DNA of 64,000 nucleotides, from NCBI RefSeq assembly GCF_029867415.1, contig NW_026705482.1, positions 124,001-188,000 on the forward strand, in the 5' to 3' direction. Below, piece by piece: positions 42,039-52,115 of the stretch. The translations under genes and the position numbers were made by a program. This stretch comes from Vicia villosa. Its lineage: Eukaryota > Streptophyta > Magnoliopsida > Fabales > Fabaceae. The stretch's first letter is position 1. The number at the start of each line of letters is the position of its first letter. The notes under the pieces were generated by a model, which was not told the DNA's origin, searched no databases, and saw only the letters and a program-made list of their open reading frames with translations.

Positions 42039-44708
42039 TCATTCTGGGCATAAATCCATACTGATGTTCTTCAGAATGAACTTAAACCTATCTTCAGCCA
42101 GGGGTTTTGTAAAGATATCAGCCCATTGATGGTCTGTATCAACAAAGTTTAAAGATATAACACCCTTCTGAACATAGTCCCTTATGAAATGATGTTTTAT
42201 CTCAATATGTTTAGCTTTTGAATGAAGAATAGGGTTCTTAGATAAACATATAGCAGAAGTATTATCACAGAATATAGGAATGTTACTCTCAAATATCTGA
42301 TAATCTTCTAACTGACTCTTCATCCAGAGCATCTGTGTGCTACAACCAGCAGCAGCGACATATTCTGCTTCTGTTGTTGATAGAGCAATGGTTGCTTGCT
42401 TCTTGCTGTACCAGGAGATCAAATGACTTCCAAGAAATTGGCAACTTCCTGAAGTACTTTTTCTTTCAATTCTGTCTCCAGCATAATCAGCATCGCAGAA
42501 TCCTACTAAGTTGTATTCTTTAGATTTTCTGTAAACTAAGCCAACATTAGTAGTACCTTTTAGATACCTTAGAATTCTCTTAACAGCAGTTAAATGAGAT
42601 TCTCTAGGATCTGATTGGAATCTAGCACACAAACAAACACTGAACAGAATGTCAGGTCTAGAAGCAGTCAAATATAGAAGAGATCCAATCATACCTCTGT
42701 ATAACTTCTGATCTACCTTCTTACTTACCTCATCCTTACCTAGGATGCATGTTGGATGCATAGGAGTTTTGGCTTCTTTGCAGTCTAGAAGATTAACCTT
42801 CTTCAGAAGTTCCTTCACATACTTGGTTTGGTGAACATACGTTCCTTCTGATGTTTGATTTATTTGTATTCCGAGGAAATACTTGAGTTCTCCCATCATG
42901 CTCATTTCAAACTCAGCCTGCATAGACTCAGCAAACTCCTTTCCAAGTGTAGCATTAGATGTTCCAAAAATAATATCATCTACATATATTTGACAAATTA
43001 AAATATCCCTTTTAAAGGTTTTACAAAAGAGAGTAGTGTCCACTTTTCCTCTAGTGAAACCATTATCTAGAAGGAAAGAACTTAAGCGTTCATACCAAGC
43101 TCTGGGAGCCTGTTTCAATCCATACAATGATTTCTTAAGTTTAAAAACATGATTAGGAGACATAGAGTCTTCAAAACCAGGAGGTTGATGGACATAAACT
43201 TCTTCATCTATATAACCATTTAAGAAGGCACTCTTGACATCCATCTGATAAAGAGTGATGTTATGTTGAGTGGCAAATGAAATTAATAGACGAATAGATT
43301 CTAACCTGGCCACTGGTGCAAAGGTTTCTGTATAATCAATCCCTTCTTGCTGACTATAACCCTGAGCCACCAGTCTGGCTTTGTTCCTTACCACTTCACC
43401 TTTCTCACTGAGCTTGTTTCTGAAGACCCATTTTGTACCAATTATATTGAATCCATCTGGTCTAGGAACAAGATCCCAAACATCATTCCTTGTAAACTGA
43501 TTCAGTTCTTCTTGCATAGCAATTATCCAGTCTGGATCTTCTAGAGCATGATCAACAGAAGTTGGCTCGATCAAAGATACAAGACCTAATTGACAATCTG
43601 CACTGTTCTTAAGGAATGCTCTTGTTCTGATTGGATCATCCTTCTTTCCAAGAATGACATCTTCTGAGTGACCAGAGATGAGTCTGGATGATCTTCTGAC
43701 AGATGGTTCTTCAGAAATGCTTAGATTCTCCAGAGAAGCTGATACTTGATCTTCCGATTCTTTGCTTCTGAGAGGTTCTGCTTCTGATGCGTTGCTTCTT
43801 GGCTCAACAACTTCTGATATATCAATATCACAATCTGCAAAATTATCAAACTGCTTTGGTTTTTCAGAACCAAGCTTATCATCAAACCTGATATTGATTG
43901 ATTCTTCTACAACCAATGTTTCAGTATTGTATACTCTGTAGCCTTTTGAGCGTTCAGAATATCCAAGAAGAAAACACTTTTGAGCTTTGGAATCAAACTT
44001 ACCAAGATGATCTTTAGTGTTCAGAATAAAGCATACACATCCAAAAGGATGGAAATATGAAATGTTGGGCTTTCTATTCTTCCACAATTCATAGGGAGTC
44101 TTATTTAGAATAGGTCTGATAGAGATTCTATTCTGAATATAGCATGCAGTGTTTATTGCTTCTGCCCAGAAATGCTTAGCCATATTGGTTTCATTGATCA
44201 TGGTTCTGGCCATTTCTTGAAGAGTCCTATTCTTTCGTCCTACAACCCCATTTTGCTGTGGAGTTCTAGGACAAGAGAAATCATGGGCAATACCATTTTC
44301 TTTGAAGAATTCTTCAAAGGATCTGTTCTCAAATTCACCACCATGATCACTTCTGACCTTTATGATTTTACACTCTTTTTCAGATTGAATCTGAATGCAG
44401 AAATCAAAGAACACTGAATGAGTCTCATCCTTGTGTTTCAAGAATTTTACCCATGTCCAGCGGCTATAATCATCTACGATGACTAATCCATATTTCTTCC
44501 CTCTGACAGATGCTGTTTTGACTGGGCCAAACAGATCAATGTGCAAGAGTTCTAATGGCCTTGAGGTAGAAACAACATTCTTGGACTTGAATGCAGGTTT
44601 GGAGAACTTGCCCTTCTGACATGCTTCACAAAGAGCATCTGATTTGAATTTCAGATTAGGGAGTCCTCTGACCAGATTCAGTTTGTTAATCTGAGAAATC
44701 TTTCTCAA
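42039..44708 (-). CDS. Sirevirus integrase, RT and RNase H, integrase Glu lost
   Basis: 889 residues. The N-terminus holds the end of the zinc-binding part (ALCEACQKGK). The integrase core has first Asp (HIDLFGPVK) and second Asp (VRSDHGGEF), but the third site reads PQQNGVVGRKNRTLQ where ERKNRTL is expected: the catalytic Glu is Gly (GGA for GAA). RT shows QMDVKSAFLNG and YVDDIIFG. RNase H (GFCDADYAGD, then STTEAEYVA) and the C-terminal HIEIKHHFIRDYV follow. The frame begins just after a frameshift in a CCC run (44719-44721); the first Met is not a natural start. Confidence 0.9.
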   Translation of the reverse strand: MRKISQINKLNLVRGLPNLKFKSDALCEACQKGKFSKPAFKSKNVVSTSRPLELLHIDLFGPVKTASVRGKKYGLVIVDDYSRWTWVKFLKHKDETHSVFFDFCIQIQSEKECKIIKVRSDHGGEFENRSFEEFFKENGIAHDFSCPRTPQQNGVVGRKNRTLQEMARTMINETNMAKHFWAEAINTACYIQNRISIRPILNKTPYELWKNRKPNISYFHPFGCVCFILNTKDHLGKFDSKAQKCFLLGYSERSKGYRVYNTETLVVEESINIRFDDKLGSEKPKQFDNFADCDIDISEVVEPRSNASEAEPLRSKESEDQVSASLENLSISEEPSVRRSSRLISGHSEDVILGKKDDPIRTRAFLKNSADCQLGLVSLIEPTSVDHALEDPDWIIAMQEELNQFTRNDVWDLVPRPDGFNIIGTKWVFRNKLSEKGEVVRNKARLVAQGYSQQEGIDYTETFAPVARLESIRLLISFATQHNITLYQMDVKSAFLNGYIDEEVYVHQPPGFEDSMSPNHVFKLKKSLYGLKQAPRAWYERLSSFLLDNGFTRGKVDTTLFCKTFKRDILICQIYVDDIIFGTSNATLGKEFAESMQAEFEMSMMGELKYFLGIQINQTSEGTYVHQTKYVKELLKKVNLLDCKEAKTPMHPTCILGKDEVSKKVDQKLYRGMIGSLLYLTASRPDILFSVCLCARFQSDPRESHLTAVKRILRYLKGTTNVGLVYRKSKEYNLVGFCDADYAGDRIERKSTSGSCQFLGSHLISWYSKKQATIALSTTEAEYVAAAGCSTQMLWMKSQLEDYQIFESNIPIFCDNTSAICLSKNPILHSKAKHIEIKHHFIRDYVQKGVISLNFVDTDHQWADIFTKPLAEDRFKFILKNISMDLCPE

Positions 44709-44709
44709 A

Positions 44710-45174
44710 CTAGCATGACCCTAATCTTCTGTGCCAGACCCACTGCTCTTCAGAAACAGACATAAGACAAGTCACCTTCTGACTCATAAGATCTTGCAGA
44801 TCTGTCTTATAAATGTTGTTCTTCCTCTTGCCTGTAAATAGGATTGAGCCATCCTTCTGACTTACAGCCTTGCAAGACTCTTGATTAAAGATTATATCAT
44901 AACCATTGTCACTCAATTGACTGATAGATAAGAGGTTATGTGTTAATCCTTCTACAAGAAGTACATTAGAAATGGAAGGAGAGTTACCAGACTTTATAGT
45001 TCCAGAGCCAATTATCTTGCCCTTCTGATCTCCTCCAAACTTGACTTCTCCTCCTGACTTAAGCACCAGGTCTTGGAACATAGACCTTCTTCCTGTCATG
45101 TGTCGCGAGCATCCAGAGTCCAGGTACCATGACATGTTGTGCTTTGTCCTTTTTGCAGTCAAGGATATCTGCAA
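44710..45174 (-). pseudogene. Sirevirus protease and pre-integrase part
   Basis: It encodes the protease SWYLDSGCSRHMTGRRSMF (DSG active site) and continues to the pre-integrase (WVWHRRLG). The reading then goes wrong: one extra base in the GGG at 44719-44721 gives GSC-stop instead of the expected GHASLRK, which is present in the next frame. The gag frame overlaps 45059-45174, one base out of phase. Confidence 0.85.
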
Positions 45175-46978
45175 TAGGAATAATCTTATCCTTAGGTACC
45201 CACATTTTCTTGGGTCCTTTCTTGTTAGATTTTCTCAAGTTCTGATTGAACTTGGGTTTAACATTGTAAGCAATAGGAGGAACAGCATGATAATTTTTAA
45301 TGTGAGTTTCATGATATTTCCTAGGTTGTGTCACATGCTTTTTGGTGTGTGTTATGTGAAAGCTTTGAGCATGTGAAGTGTGCCTAATATCATGAGAGTG
45401 GCCATACTTGAACTGATCATACAATGGCTTGTCTGTAATTTTCATTTCATCAACAGGTTCAAGTTTGTATGGGGTTTCACCCTCAAAACCAATGCCAACT
45501 CTTTTGTTTCCAGACACAGCATATATCATAGAAGCTAGCTGACTTCTGCCAATACTTCTAGATAAGAACTTCCTGAAACTTAAATCATATTCTTTCAGAA
45601 TATGGTTTAGACTAGGAGTGGATTTTTCTGAATCAGAAGGAGATCCAACATTATTGGATAATTTTAAAAGTTTTTCTTTTAATTCAGAATTCTCCAACTC
45701 AAGCTTCTTTGTTTCAAATTCAAATTGCTTTTTCAGCTTTTTGTATTTGAGACTAATCTGAGACTTGAGTTCCAGTAGTTCAGTTAGACCGGAAACTAAC
45801 TCATCTCTAGTAAGTTCAGAAAATACCTCTTCAGAATCTGATTCTGATGTAGATTCTGATCCGTCATCTTCTGTCGCCATCAGCGCACAGTTGGCCTGCT
45901 CATCTTCTGAATCATCTTCTGACTCATCCCAGGTTGCCATAAGACTTTTCTTCTTATGAAACTTCTTCTTGGGATTTTCCTTCTGAAGATTTGGACATTC
46001 ATTCTTGTAGTGTCCAGGCTCATTGCATTCATAGCACATGACCTTCTTCTTGTCAAATTTTCTTTCATCAGAAGATTCTCCACGTTCAAATTTCCTTGAA
46101 CTTCTGAAGCCTCTGAACTTCCTTTGCTTGGTCTTCCAGAGTTGATTTAGCCTTCTGGAGATCAGTGACAGTTCATCTTCTTCTTCAGATTCTGATTCTT
46201 CAGGATCTTCTTCTCTAGCCTGAAAAGCGTTAGTGCATTTCTTGATATTAGATTTTAATGCAATAGACTTACCTTTCTTTTGAGGCTCATTTGCGTCCAG
46301 CTCTATTTCATGACTTCTCAAGGCGCTGATAAGCTCTTCCAGAGAAACTTCATTCAGATTCTTTGCAATCTTGAATGCAGTCACCATAGGACCCCATCTT
46401 CTGGGTAAGCTTCTGATGATCTTCTTTACGTGATCAGCCTTGGTGTATCCCTTGTCAAGAACTCTCAATCCAGCAGTAAGAGTTTGAAATCTTGAAAACA
46501 TCTTTTCAATGTCTTCATCATCCTCCATCTTGAAGGCTTCATACTTCTGGATTAAAGCTAGAGCTTTAGTTTCCTTGACTTGAGCATTTCCTTCATGAGT
46601 CATTTTCAAGGACTCATATATGTCATAGGCCGTTTCCCTGTTAGATATCTTCTCATACTCAGCATGAGAGATAGCATTCAGCAAAACAGTTCTGCATTTA
46701 TGATGATTCCTGAAAAGCTTCTTTTGATCATCATTCATTTCTTGCCTTGACAGCTTTACGCCACTGGCATTTACTGGATGTTTGTAACCATCCATTAGAA
46801 GATCCCATAGATCACCATCTAGACCAAGAAAGTAACTTTCCAGTTTATCTTTCCAGTATTCAAAGTTTTCACCATCAAATACCGGCGGTCTAGTATAACC
46901 ATTGTTACCGTTGTATTGCTCAGCAGAGCCAGATGTAGATGCAGGTGTAGGTGTAGACTTTTCACTTTCATCAACCAT
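45059..46978 (-). CDS. Sirevirus gag
   Basis: 639 residues start MVDESEKSTPTPASTSGSAE. The capsid part has PPVFDGENFEYWKDKLESYF and LKMTHEGNAQVKETKALALI, as in copia gags of the UBN2 type. A zinc knuckle CYECNEPGHYKNEC lies at about residue 318. A long Glu/Ser-rich part and a coiled-coil-like stretch (ELKSQISLKYKKLKKQFEFE) follow. The ATG is 70 nt downstream of the primer site. The last 40 residues overlap the protease in another frame. In related elements gag-pol is usually one frame or joined by read-through, so the shift may be a mutation or a recoding site. Confidence 0.88.
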   Translation of the reverse strand: MVDESEKSTPTPASTSGSAEQYNGNNGYTRPPVFDGENFEYWKDKLESYFLGLDGDLWDLLMDGYKHPVNASGVKLSRQEMNDDQKKLFRNHHKCRTVLLNAISHAEYEKISNRETAYDIYESLKMTHEGNAQVKETKALALIQKYEAFKMEDDEDIEKMFSRFQTLTAGLRVLDKGYTKADHVKKIIRSLPRRWGPMVTAFKIAKNLNEVSLEELISALRSHEIELDANEPQKKGKSIALKSNIKKCTNAFQAREEDPEESESEEEDELSLISRRLNQLWKTKQRKFRGFRSSRKFERGESSDERKFDKKKVMCYECNEPGHYKNECPNLQKENPKKKFHKKKSLMATWDESEDDSEDEQANCALMATEDDGSESTSESDSEEVFSELTRDELVSGLTELLELKSQISLKYKKLKKQFEFETKKLELENSELKEKLLKLSNNVGSPSDSEKSTPSLNHILKEYDLSFRKFLSRSIGRSQLASMIYAVSGNKRVGIGFEGETPYKLEPVDEMKITDKPLYDQFKYGHSHDIRHTSHAQSFHITHTKKHVTQPRKYHETHIKNYHAVPPIAYNVKPKFNQNLRKSNKKGPKKMWVPKDKIIPIADILDCKKDKAQHVMVPGLWMLATHDRKKVYVPRPGA

Positions 46979-47049
46979 CTTTTACTGAAGCGTTTTTCTC
47001 TTCCTGAATCTTTTCTAAACACGGTTAAGTGCTTGCACCTTAGAACCAG

Positions 47050-47061
47050 GCTCTGATACCA
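47050..47061 (-). promoter_or_regulatory. Sirevirus primer binding site
   Basis: TGGTATCAGAGC on the minus strand, two bases after the 5' LTR, complementary to initiator tRNA-Met. Confidence 0.9.
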
Positions 47062-47063
47062 AT

Positions 47064-48249
47064 TGAAGGATAGAAAAACACTTAGAAAGGGGGGGTTTGA
47101 ATAAGTGTAGCTTTAAAAACTTGACAGATAAAAATAAATTGCACAGTTATTTTTATCCTGGTTCGTTGTTAACTAAACTACTCCAGTCCACCCCCGCAGA
47201 GATGATTTACCTCAACTGAGGATTTAATCCACTAATCGCACGGATTACAATGGTTTTCCACTTAGTCCGCAACTAAGTCTTCCAGAGTCTTCTGATCACA
47301 CACTGATCACTCCAGGAACAACTGCTTAGATACCCTCTAAGACTTTTCTAGAGTCTACTGATCAACACGATCACTCTAGTTACAATCTGCTTAGTTCACT
47401 CCTAAGACTTTCCTAGAGTATTCTGATCAACACGATCACTCTAGTTCCTTACAACTTAATGTAAATCTAAGAGTATTACAAATGCTTCTTAAAAGCGATA
47501 ATCACAACTGTGATATTTCTCTTAATCGTTTAAGCTTAATCTCACTAATATATTACAACAGCAATGTAGTGAGCTTTGATGAAGATGAAGATTCTGAGTT
47601 TTGATTGAACAGCGTTTCAGCAAGTTAATTTGAATTATCTTTGTTCAGGATCGTTAACCTTGCTTCTCATCAGAACTTCATATTTATAGGCGTTGGAGAA
47701 GATGACCGTTGAATGCATTTAATGCTTTGCGTGTTCCGTACAGCATCGCATTTAATGTTATACGCTTTTGTCAACTACCTCGAGCCTTGTTCACGCTGTG
47801 TCTACTGACGTAGCCTTTAATAGCTTTTAACGTTCCTTTTGTCAGTCAGCGTAGCTTGCCACTTGTACTTTCTTCTGATCTGATGTTTGTGAATACAACG
47901 TTTGAATATCATCAGAGTCAAACAGCTTGGTGCATAGCATCTTCTGATCTTCTGACCTTGAAGTGCTTCTGAGCGTGATACCATCAGAACTTCAGTGCTT
48001 CTGTTCTCTTGTTCTTCTGATGCTTCCATAGACCCATGTTCTGATTCTGCTTCGACCATCTTCTGATGTCTTGCCAGACCATGTTCTGATGTTGCATGCT
48101 GAACCATTTGAGACAAAGCTTCTGAGCGCTGAATTATGCGTACTCTTTATATATTTCCTGAAAGGGAAATTGCATTGGATTAGAGTACCATATTATCTTA
48201 AGCAAAATTCATATTATTGTTATCATCAAAACTAAGATAATTGATCAGA
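47064..48249 (-). repeat. 5' LTR of the Sirevirus, outer 18 bp missing
   Basis: Identical to the other LTR where compared, but it stops at 48249; the terminal ACAAATCTTGTTCTAACA of the other copy is absent. It joins Ogre LTR sequence at 'gccttcg', with an AATTGATCAGA/AATTGATTAGA microhomology to the uninterrupted Ogre LTR (63404-63414). Confidence 0.9.
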
Positions 48250-49549
48250 GCCTTCGAAACACCTTGAATCCTTGCAAATCCCCAAAACCTAATTGGTTTT
48301 TTTCTTGATTTATGGCACTCAAATTAGGTCTTCACACTGCAGAATCCTGTAACCCTAGGGGTCTGGGATGATCATGTATATATAGGTGAATGCTTTAGGT
48401 CAACTTTTATGGAGAAAATCTTGCTAAATCAATCTTTGCAAGTTGTGAATATTTGATTTTCAATATGTTATGAAATCCTTCTATATTTGGCCAAAAGTAA
48501 TCCAATCTTTTTTCCTTTTATTTTGCACGAAAATTATATAAATAATAAGGTATAAATGTGATTGGATTTGATTCAAAACCAATTTCCTTCCAAATCTTTT
48601 AATTTTCTTTAATTTTATTGAATTTTAAATGAATAAAAATTCTTATAAAATTAATTAAAATCAAATAAATTCGTGGCAAATGGTTTATGGGCTCTCAATG
48701 TCACAAGGAACAAGTTTGGGTCTTAAAAATATAGGCCCATTAGCAAGAAAATTCAAACTCCTTCGCATTTTTCCCTCCAAAATAGTCCAACTTTGACAAG
48801 GCCTATTTCTCTCAATTTTTGAGGTATGGAAGTGTTATAGGATTTTTTAGAAACCTTAGAGAGTCCTCTAACCAGTGTCTTTGGTCTCATGTCAAAATTA
48901 TTTTCCATGCTCCTTGTGTGTCCTTTTGAAAAAAGTGACTTTTTGTTGACTTTTGGAAAGGACCTATAATGTTTTGGTCCATATCTCTCAAATGAAGCAT
49001 TTCTAGACTTGGCATGAGAGAGACAAATTTGTAGAGAATCAAATTTCCTTCAGAATGAGCTTTGTATGGAAAATTTCTGATGTCCCATGCAGGAGTTATG
49101 GCTGGTCAAAGTTCAGTTGACTTTCTCCTGTACAAACCCTAATTTAGAAACTTTTTGATTTGTTGATTTTTGATCTTTCCTTGATGAACCATGATCAATT
49201 CTTGATCAAATGGTGAATGATACTTCAATATGAGGATTTTGACAAAAAATCAAGAGTTTTGACTTTACTTTGACCACATTTGACTTTTAGGTTAACTTAG
49301 TCGACTGTTGACTTTCTGAACAATTGAGTGATCAATCCTTTGAATTTGAGACTTGATACTTGTTATAGAGGTAATGTGAAATATTTTGAGCCATATGGGA
49401 TGCCTTGGAGCCATTTATTCATTGATTTTCCCTTGAACAAACCAAACCCTAGTTCCTGAGCCTTGTATAGGAGAACGTGTCTTGGAGCTTTATATATTGA
49501 TTTGAATTTGTATAAGAGAAATAGTATGGGCAAATTTTGGGGTATGACA

Positions 49550-49560
49550 GCTGCCCCTGT
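49550..49560 (-). promoter_or_regulatory. Ogre polypurine tract
   Basis: ACAGGGGCAGC on the minus strand directly precedes the TGTCATACCCC start of the 3' LTR. Confidence 0.75.
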
Positions 49561-49733
49561 TCAATTATCTTAAACCTGAAGATGTTGAGTGGTTTGTATG
49601 CCAGTCGGTGTCTGAAGGTGGAAGATGATTGAACACTAGAATACCAAGAAATTTGCCCTAGCTGAAGTAGGGGCTTTTGTCGAAGATGGGCTTGAAGATG
49701 CCATCCAGTAGTTGTTTGAGTGTTGATCGTCAC

Positions 49734-50262
49734 GGAACCGTCCAAGGTTTCCGCTTTAGATTTTGAAACGTTGATTGTTTAAGGAACCGTTCGAGGTATC
49801 GACTTAAATTTGAGGGTAGGTCATTAAGGAACCGTCCAAGGTATCGACTTAAATCTGAGGTAGATCATTAAGGAACCGTCCAATGTATCGACTTAAATCT
49901 GAGGTAGATCATTAAGGAACCGTCCAAGGTATCGACTTAAATCTGATGTAGATCATTAAGGAACCGTCCAAGGTATCGACTTAAATCTGATGTAGATCAT
50001 TAAGGAACCGTCCAAGGTATCGACTTAAATCTGATGTAGATCATTAAGGATCCGTCCAAGGTATCGACTTAAATCTGATGTAGATCATTAAGGAACCGTC
50101 TAAGGTATCGACTTAGATCTGATGTAGATCATTAAGGAACCGTCTAAGGTATCGACTTAGATCTGATGTAGATCATTAAGGAACCGTCTAAGGTATCGAC
50201 TTAGATCCGAAGGTAGATCATTAAGGAACCGTCCAAGGTATCGACTTAGATCCAAAGGTATA
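49734..50262 (-). repeat. 12-copy 44-bp array in the Ogre 3' UTR
   Basis: Units with AAGGAACCGTCCAAGGTATC and GACTTAAATCTGATGTAGAT start at about 49734, 49781, 49827, 49870 and then every 44 bp to 50222. The later units are the most regular. One unit has GGATCCG for GGAACCG (50046). Hypervariable tandem repeats in this place are known for Ogre-type elements. Confidence 0.92.
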
Positions 50263-51388
50263 AGTTGTTTATTTGACCGCGGCAATAACCTGAAAAAACA
50301 AAGTTAGTTTTTTATGCCATGTCAAGATGCATGTAATGCGTTTATGTGACGGGATTCTCACAATAAATGAGAACCTTGCATGTTATGTACGCATTTGTCA
50401 CGATGCATTATGTATTATGTATGAACATGTATGCAATTGTATGAATATGTTTATGATTTATGACGCATGACTATGATTTATGCTATTTGACACATCTTGA
50501 TTGAGAAGGTGGATATCCATGTCATTGTAATTTTGATGTTTGATCTTATCTTGAAGATGCTCAGCTGGGGATTTATGATTTCTTGTTTGGGGATGATCAG
50601 TAACTTGATACACCCTGACTGGGGATAAGAGATATTGATAAATTCCGTTGGGGAACTATGTCTTTTGTTGAGAGTATTAAAGATATCTTCTTAATGAATA
50701 CTCTGTGGGGATTCCTTCAGATTATTGACTTTGAAGGAGGACTTCTGGATTACCTTAGACATTGTCTCTTTGCCTTTCCTATCTAATAGATCTATAAATA
50801 TTCTTACGAAAAGAAAGATAAATGATGATCATGTTCATATGCATATGTTCATTCAAAATTATCATTGGCCGTTTGCGTATTCGAAAAAGAAAAGGAAAAC
50901 TTGAGATAGAGAAACTAACTTGTATTAAGAAAGCCATGAATAGGCAAAAATAAAGAACATATTGTGTGTGTTTTTTTTTTTTAAAAAAGGTACAGAATAA
51001 AACAAAAGAAAAATAGCTATGTGGAAACAATCCTATTTGAGTTTCAACTCTGCTATTGCTATTATGTCTTCGAGCATCTCATCCCTTGCTTGTTGGAGAA
51101 AGATGATTGAGTCGATCCGAGCCTTTTGAACTTGATGTTGTAGATATATCTGATTGATGAATGACGTGAATGAGACATAGTCGTACGCTTACTCCTTAAC
51201 TTTTGCCTAGACCGCCCTTTCAGGTTTTCAGCCTACCAAGATACCCTTTTTTGCCCAAGTCGCCCTTTCGGGTTTTCAACTTGACGGGTGTACATTTTTT
51301 GTATATATCCCTAATTTTTGCCCAAACCCTTTTGGTTTGCCGGGATGACCTTATTTTTGCCTAGGTACGTCGACCTAGCGGGTCGTAT
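50263..51388 (-). other. Ogre 3' UTR without coding frame
   Basis: About 1.1 kb between the integrase stop and the 44-bp array. From 51200 to 51370 there are three to four loose copies of a motif like TTTTTGCCCAAGTCGCCCTT followed by 'tcgggttttcaacttgacggg'. The middle part (50480-50760) has phrases with 'tggggat' or 'ggggac' at about 40-60 bp spacing. No gene is seen. Confidence 0.6.
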
Positions 51389-52057
51389 TTATGCGTAGTA
51401 TTTTTTGACTATGTCTGCGTTCACAGGCTGTGGAAAGTATTCTCCGTCCATAGTAGTGAGTATCATGGCTCCTCCGGAGAAAATCTTCTTGATTACGAAT
51501 GGTCCCTCATAGGTGGGAGTCCACTTGCCCCTAGGATCACCTTGTGGTAGAATAATCCTCTTTATGACCAAGTCACCAGCCTGATAAACTTGTTGTTTGA
51601 CTCTTTTGTTGAATGCCTTGATCATACGCTTCTGATACAATTGTCCATGACAAACAGCCGCAAGCCTCTTTTCGTCAATCAGATTTATCTGGTCTAGTCG
51701 AGTCTGAATCTATTCGTCTTCATCTAGCTCTGCCTCTTTCATGATCCTTAAGGATGGAATCTGAACTTCGATCGATAGCACAGCCTCCATGCCATAGACT
51801 AATGAGAACGGGGTTTCCCCAGTCGATGTACGTGCAGAAGTACGATAACCGTGAAGAGCAAACGGTAACATCTCGTACCAATCCTTATAAGTCACATTCA
51901 TTTTCTGTACAATCTTCTTTATGTTCTTGTTGGCGGCTTCCACAGCGCCATTCATCTTTAGTCTATATGGATAAGAGTTGTGATGCTTGATGTTGAACTG
52001 TGTGCAGAGCTCAGTAATCATTTTGTTGTTCAAATTGGTACCATTGTCTGTGATAAT
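51389..52057 (-). pseudogene. Ogre integrase C-terminal half
   Basis: Two open pieces, 52033-51710 and 51640-51389, lie in the same phase and are separated by a TAG (51710-51712, Trp expected) and the loss of a Met. The first holds the third catalytic residue in MNGAVEAANKNIKKIVQKMN and GYRTSARTSTGETPFSLVYG. The second has the C-terminal part AGDLVIKRIILPQGDPRGKW and TPTYEGPFVIKKIF. The frame differs from the upstream RT-integrase frame because of the 58-bp duplication at 52000. Confidence 0.85.
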
Positions 52058-52115
52058 GTGTGCAGAGCTCAGTAATCATTTTGTTGTTCAAATTGGTACC
52101 ATTGTCTGTGATAAT
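52000..52115. repeat. 58-bp tandem duplication inside the Ogre integrase
   Basis: The unit 52000-52057 is repeated exactly at 52058-52115 (starting GTGTGCAGAGCTCAGTAATC). As 58 is not a multiple of three, it shifts the integrase frame just after the second catalytic Asp (IITDNGTNLNNK). Confidence 0.95.

Larger units (their letters stand above)
38706..48249 (-). mobile_element. Sirevirus (SIRE/Maximus-type Ty1/copia), nearly complete
   Basis: Minus-strand order: 5' LTR (48249-47064), primer site, gag, protease-integrase-RT-RNase H, a 2.1-kb non-coding tail with repeats and several polypurine tracts, 3' LTR (39909-38706). It lies inside the middle Ogre LTR. The two LTRs looked identical wherever I compared them, including a 99-codon frame, so insertion should be recent. 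Even so, pol has a frameshift, gag and pol are in different frames and the integrase catalytic Glu is Gly. The outer 18 bp of the 5' LTR are missing. No envelope-like ORF is present. Confidence 0.9.
36608..49549 (-). repeat. middle Ogre LTR, split by a Sirevirus
   Basis: On the minus strand the LTR starts TGTCATACCCCAAAATTTGC (49549 downward), preceded by a polypurine tract, and ends CACCGTATTACA (36608). It is split into 48250-49549 and 36608-38705 by the Sirevirus. About 3.4 kb remains; compared with the right LTR some 420-430 bp were lost at the Sirevirus border. It acts both as 3' LTR of the large Ogre (49550-60796) and as 5' LTR of the partial copy (34366-36607). Confidence 0.88.

Noticed and set aside
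45059..45174. programmed frameshift between Sirevirus gag and pol
   Set aside because: The overlap exists, but I see no convincing slippery site or stem; a mutation is as likely.
45765..45959. Ser/Asp-rich plus-strand ORF
   Set aside because: Shadow of the acidic gag region on the other strand.
49734..50262. CRISPR-like regular array
   Set aside because: Units are contiguous 44-bp copies without unique spacers, in a plant retrotransposon 3' UTR.
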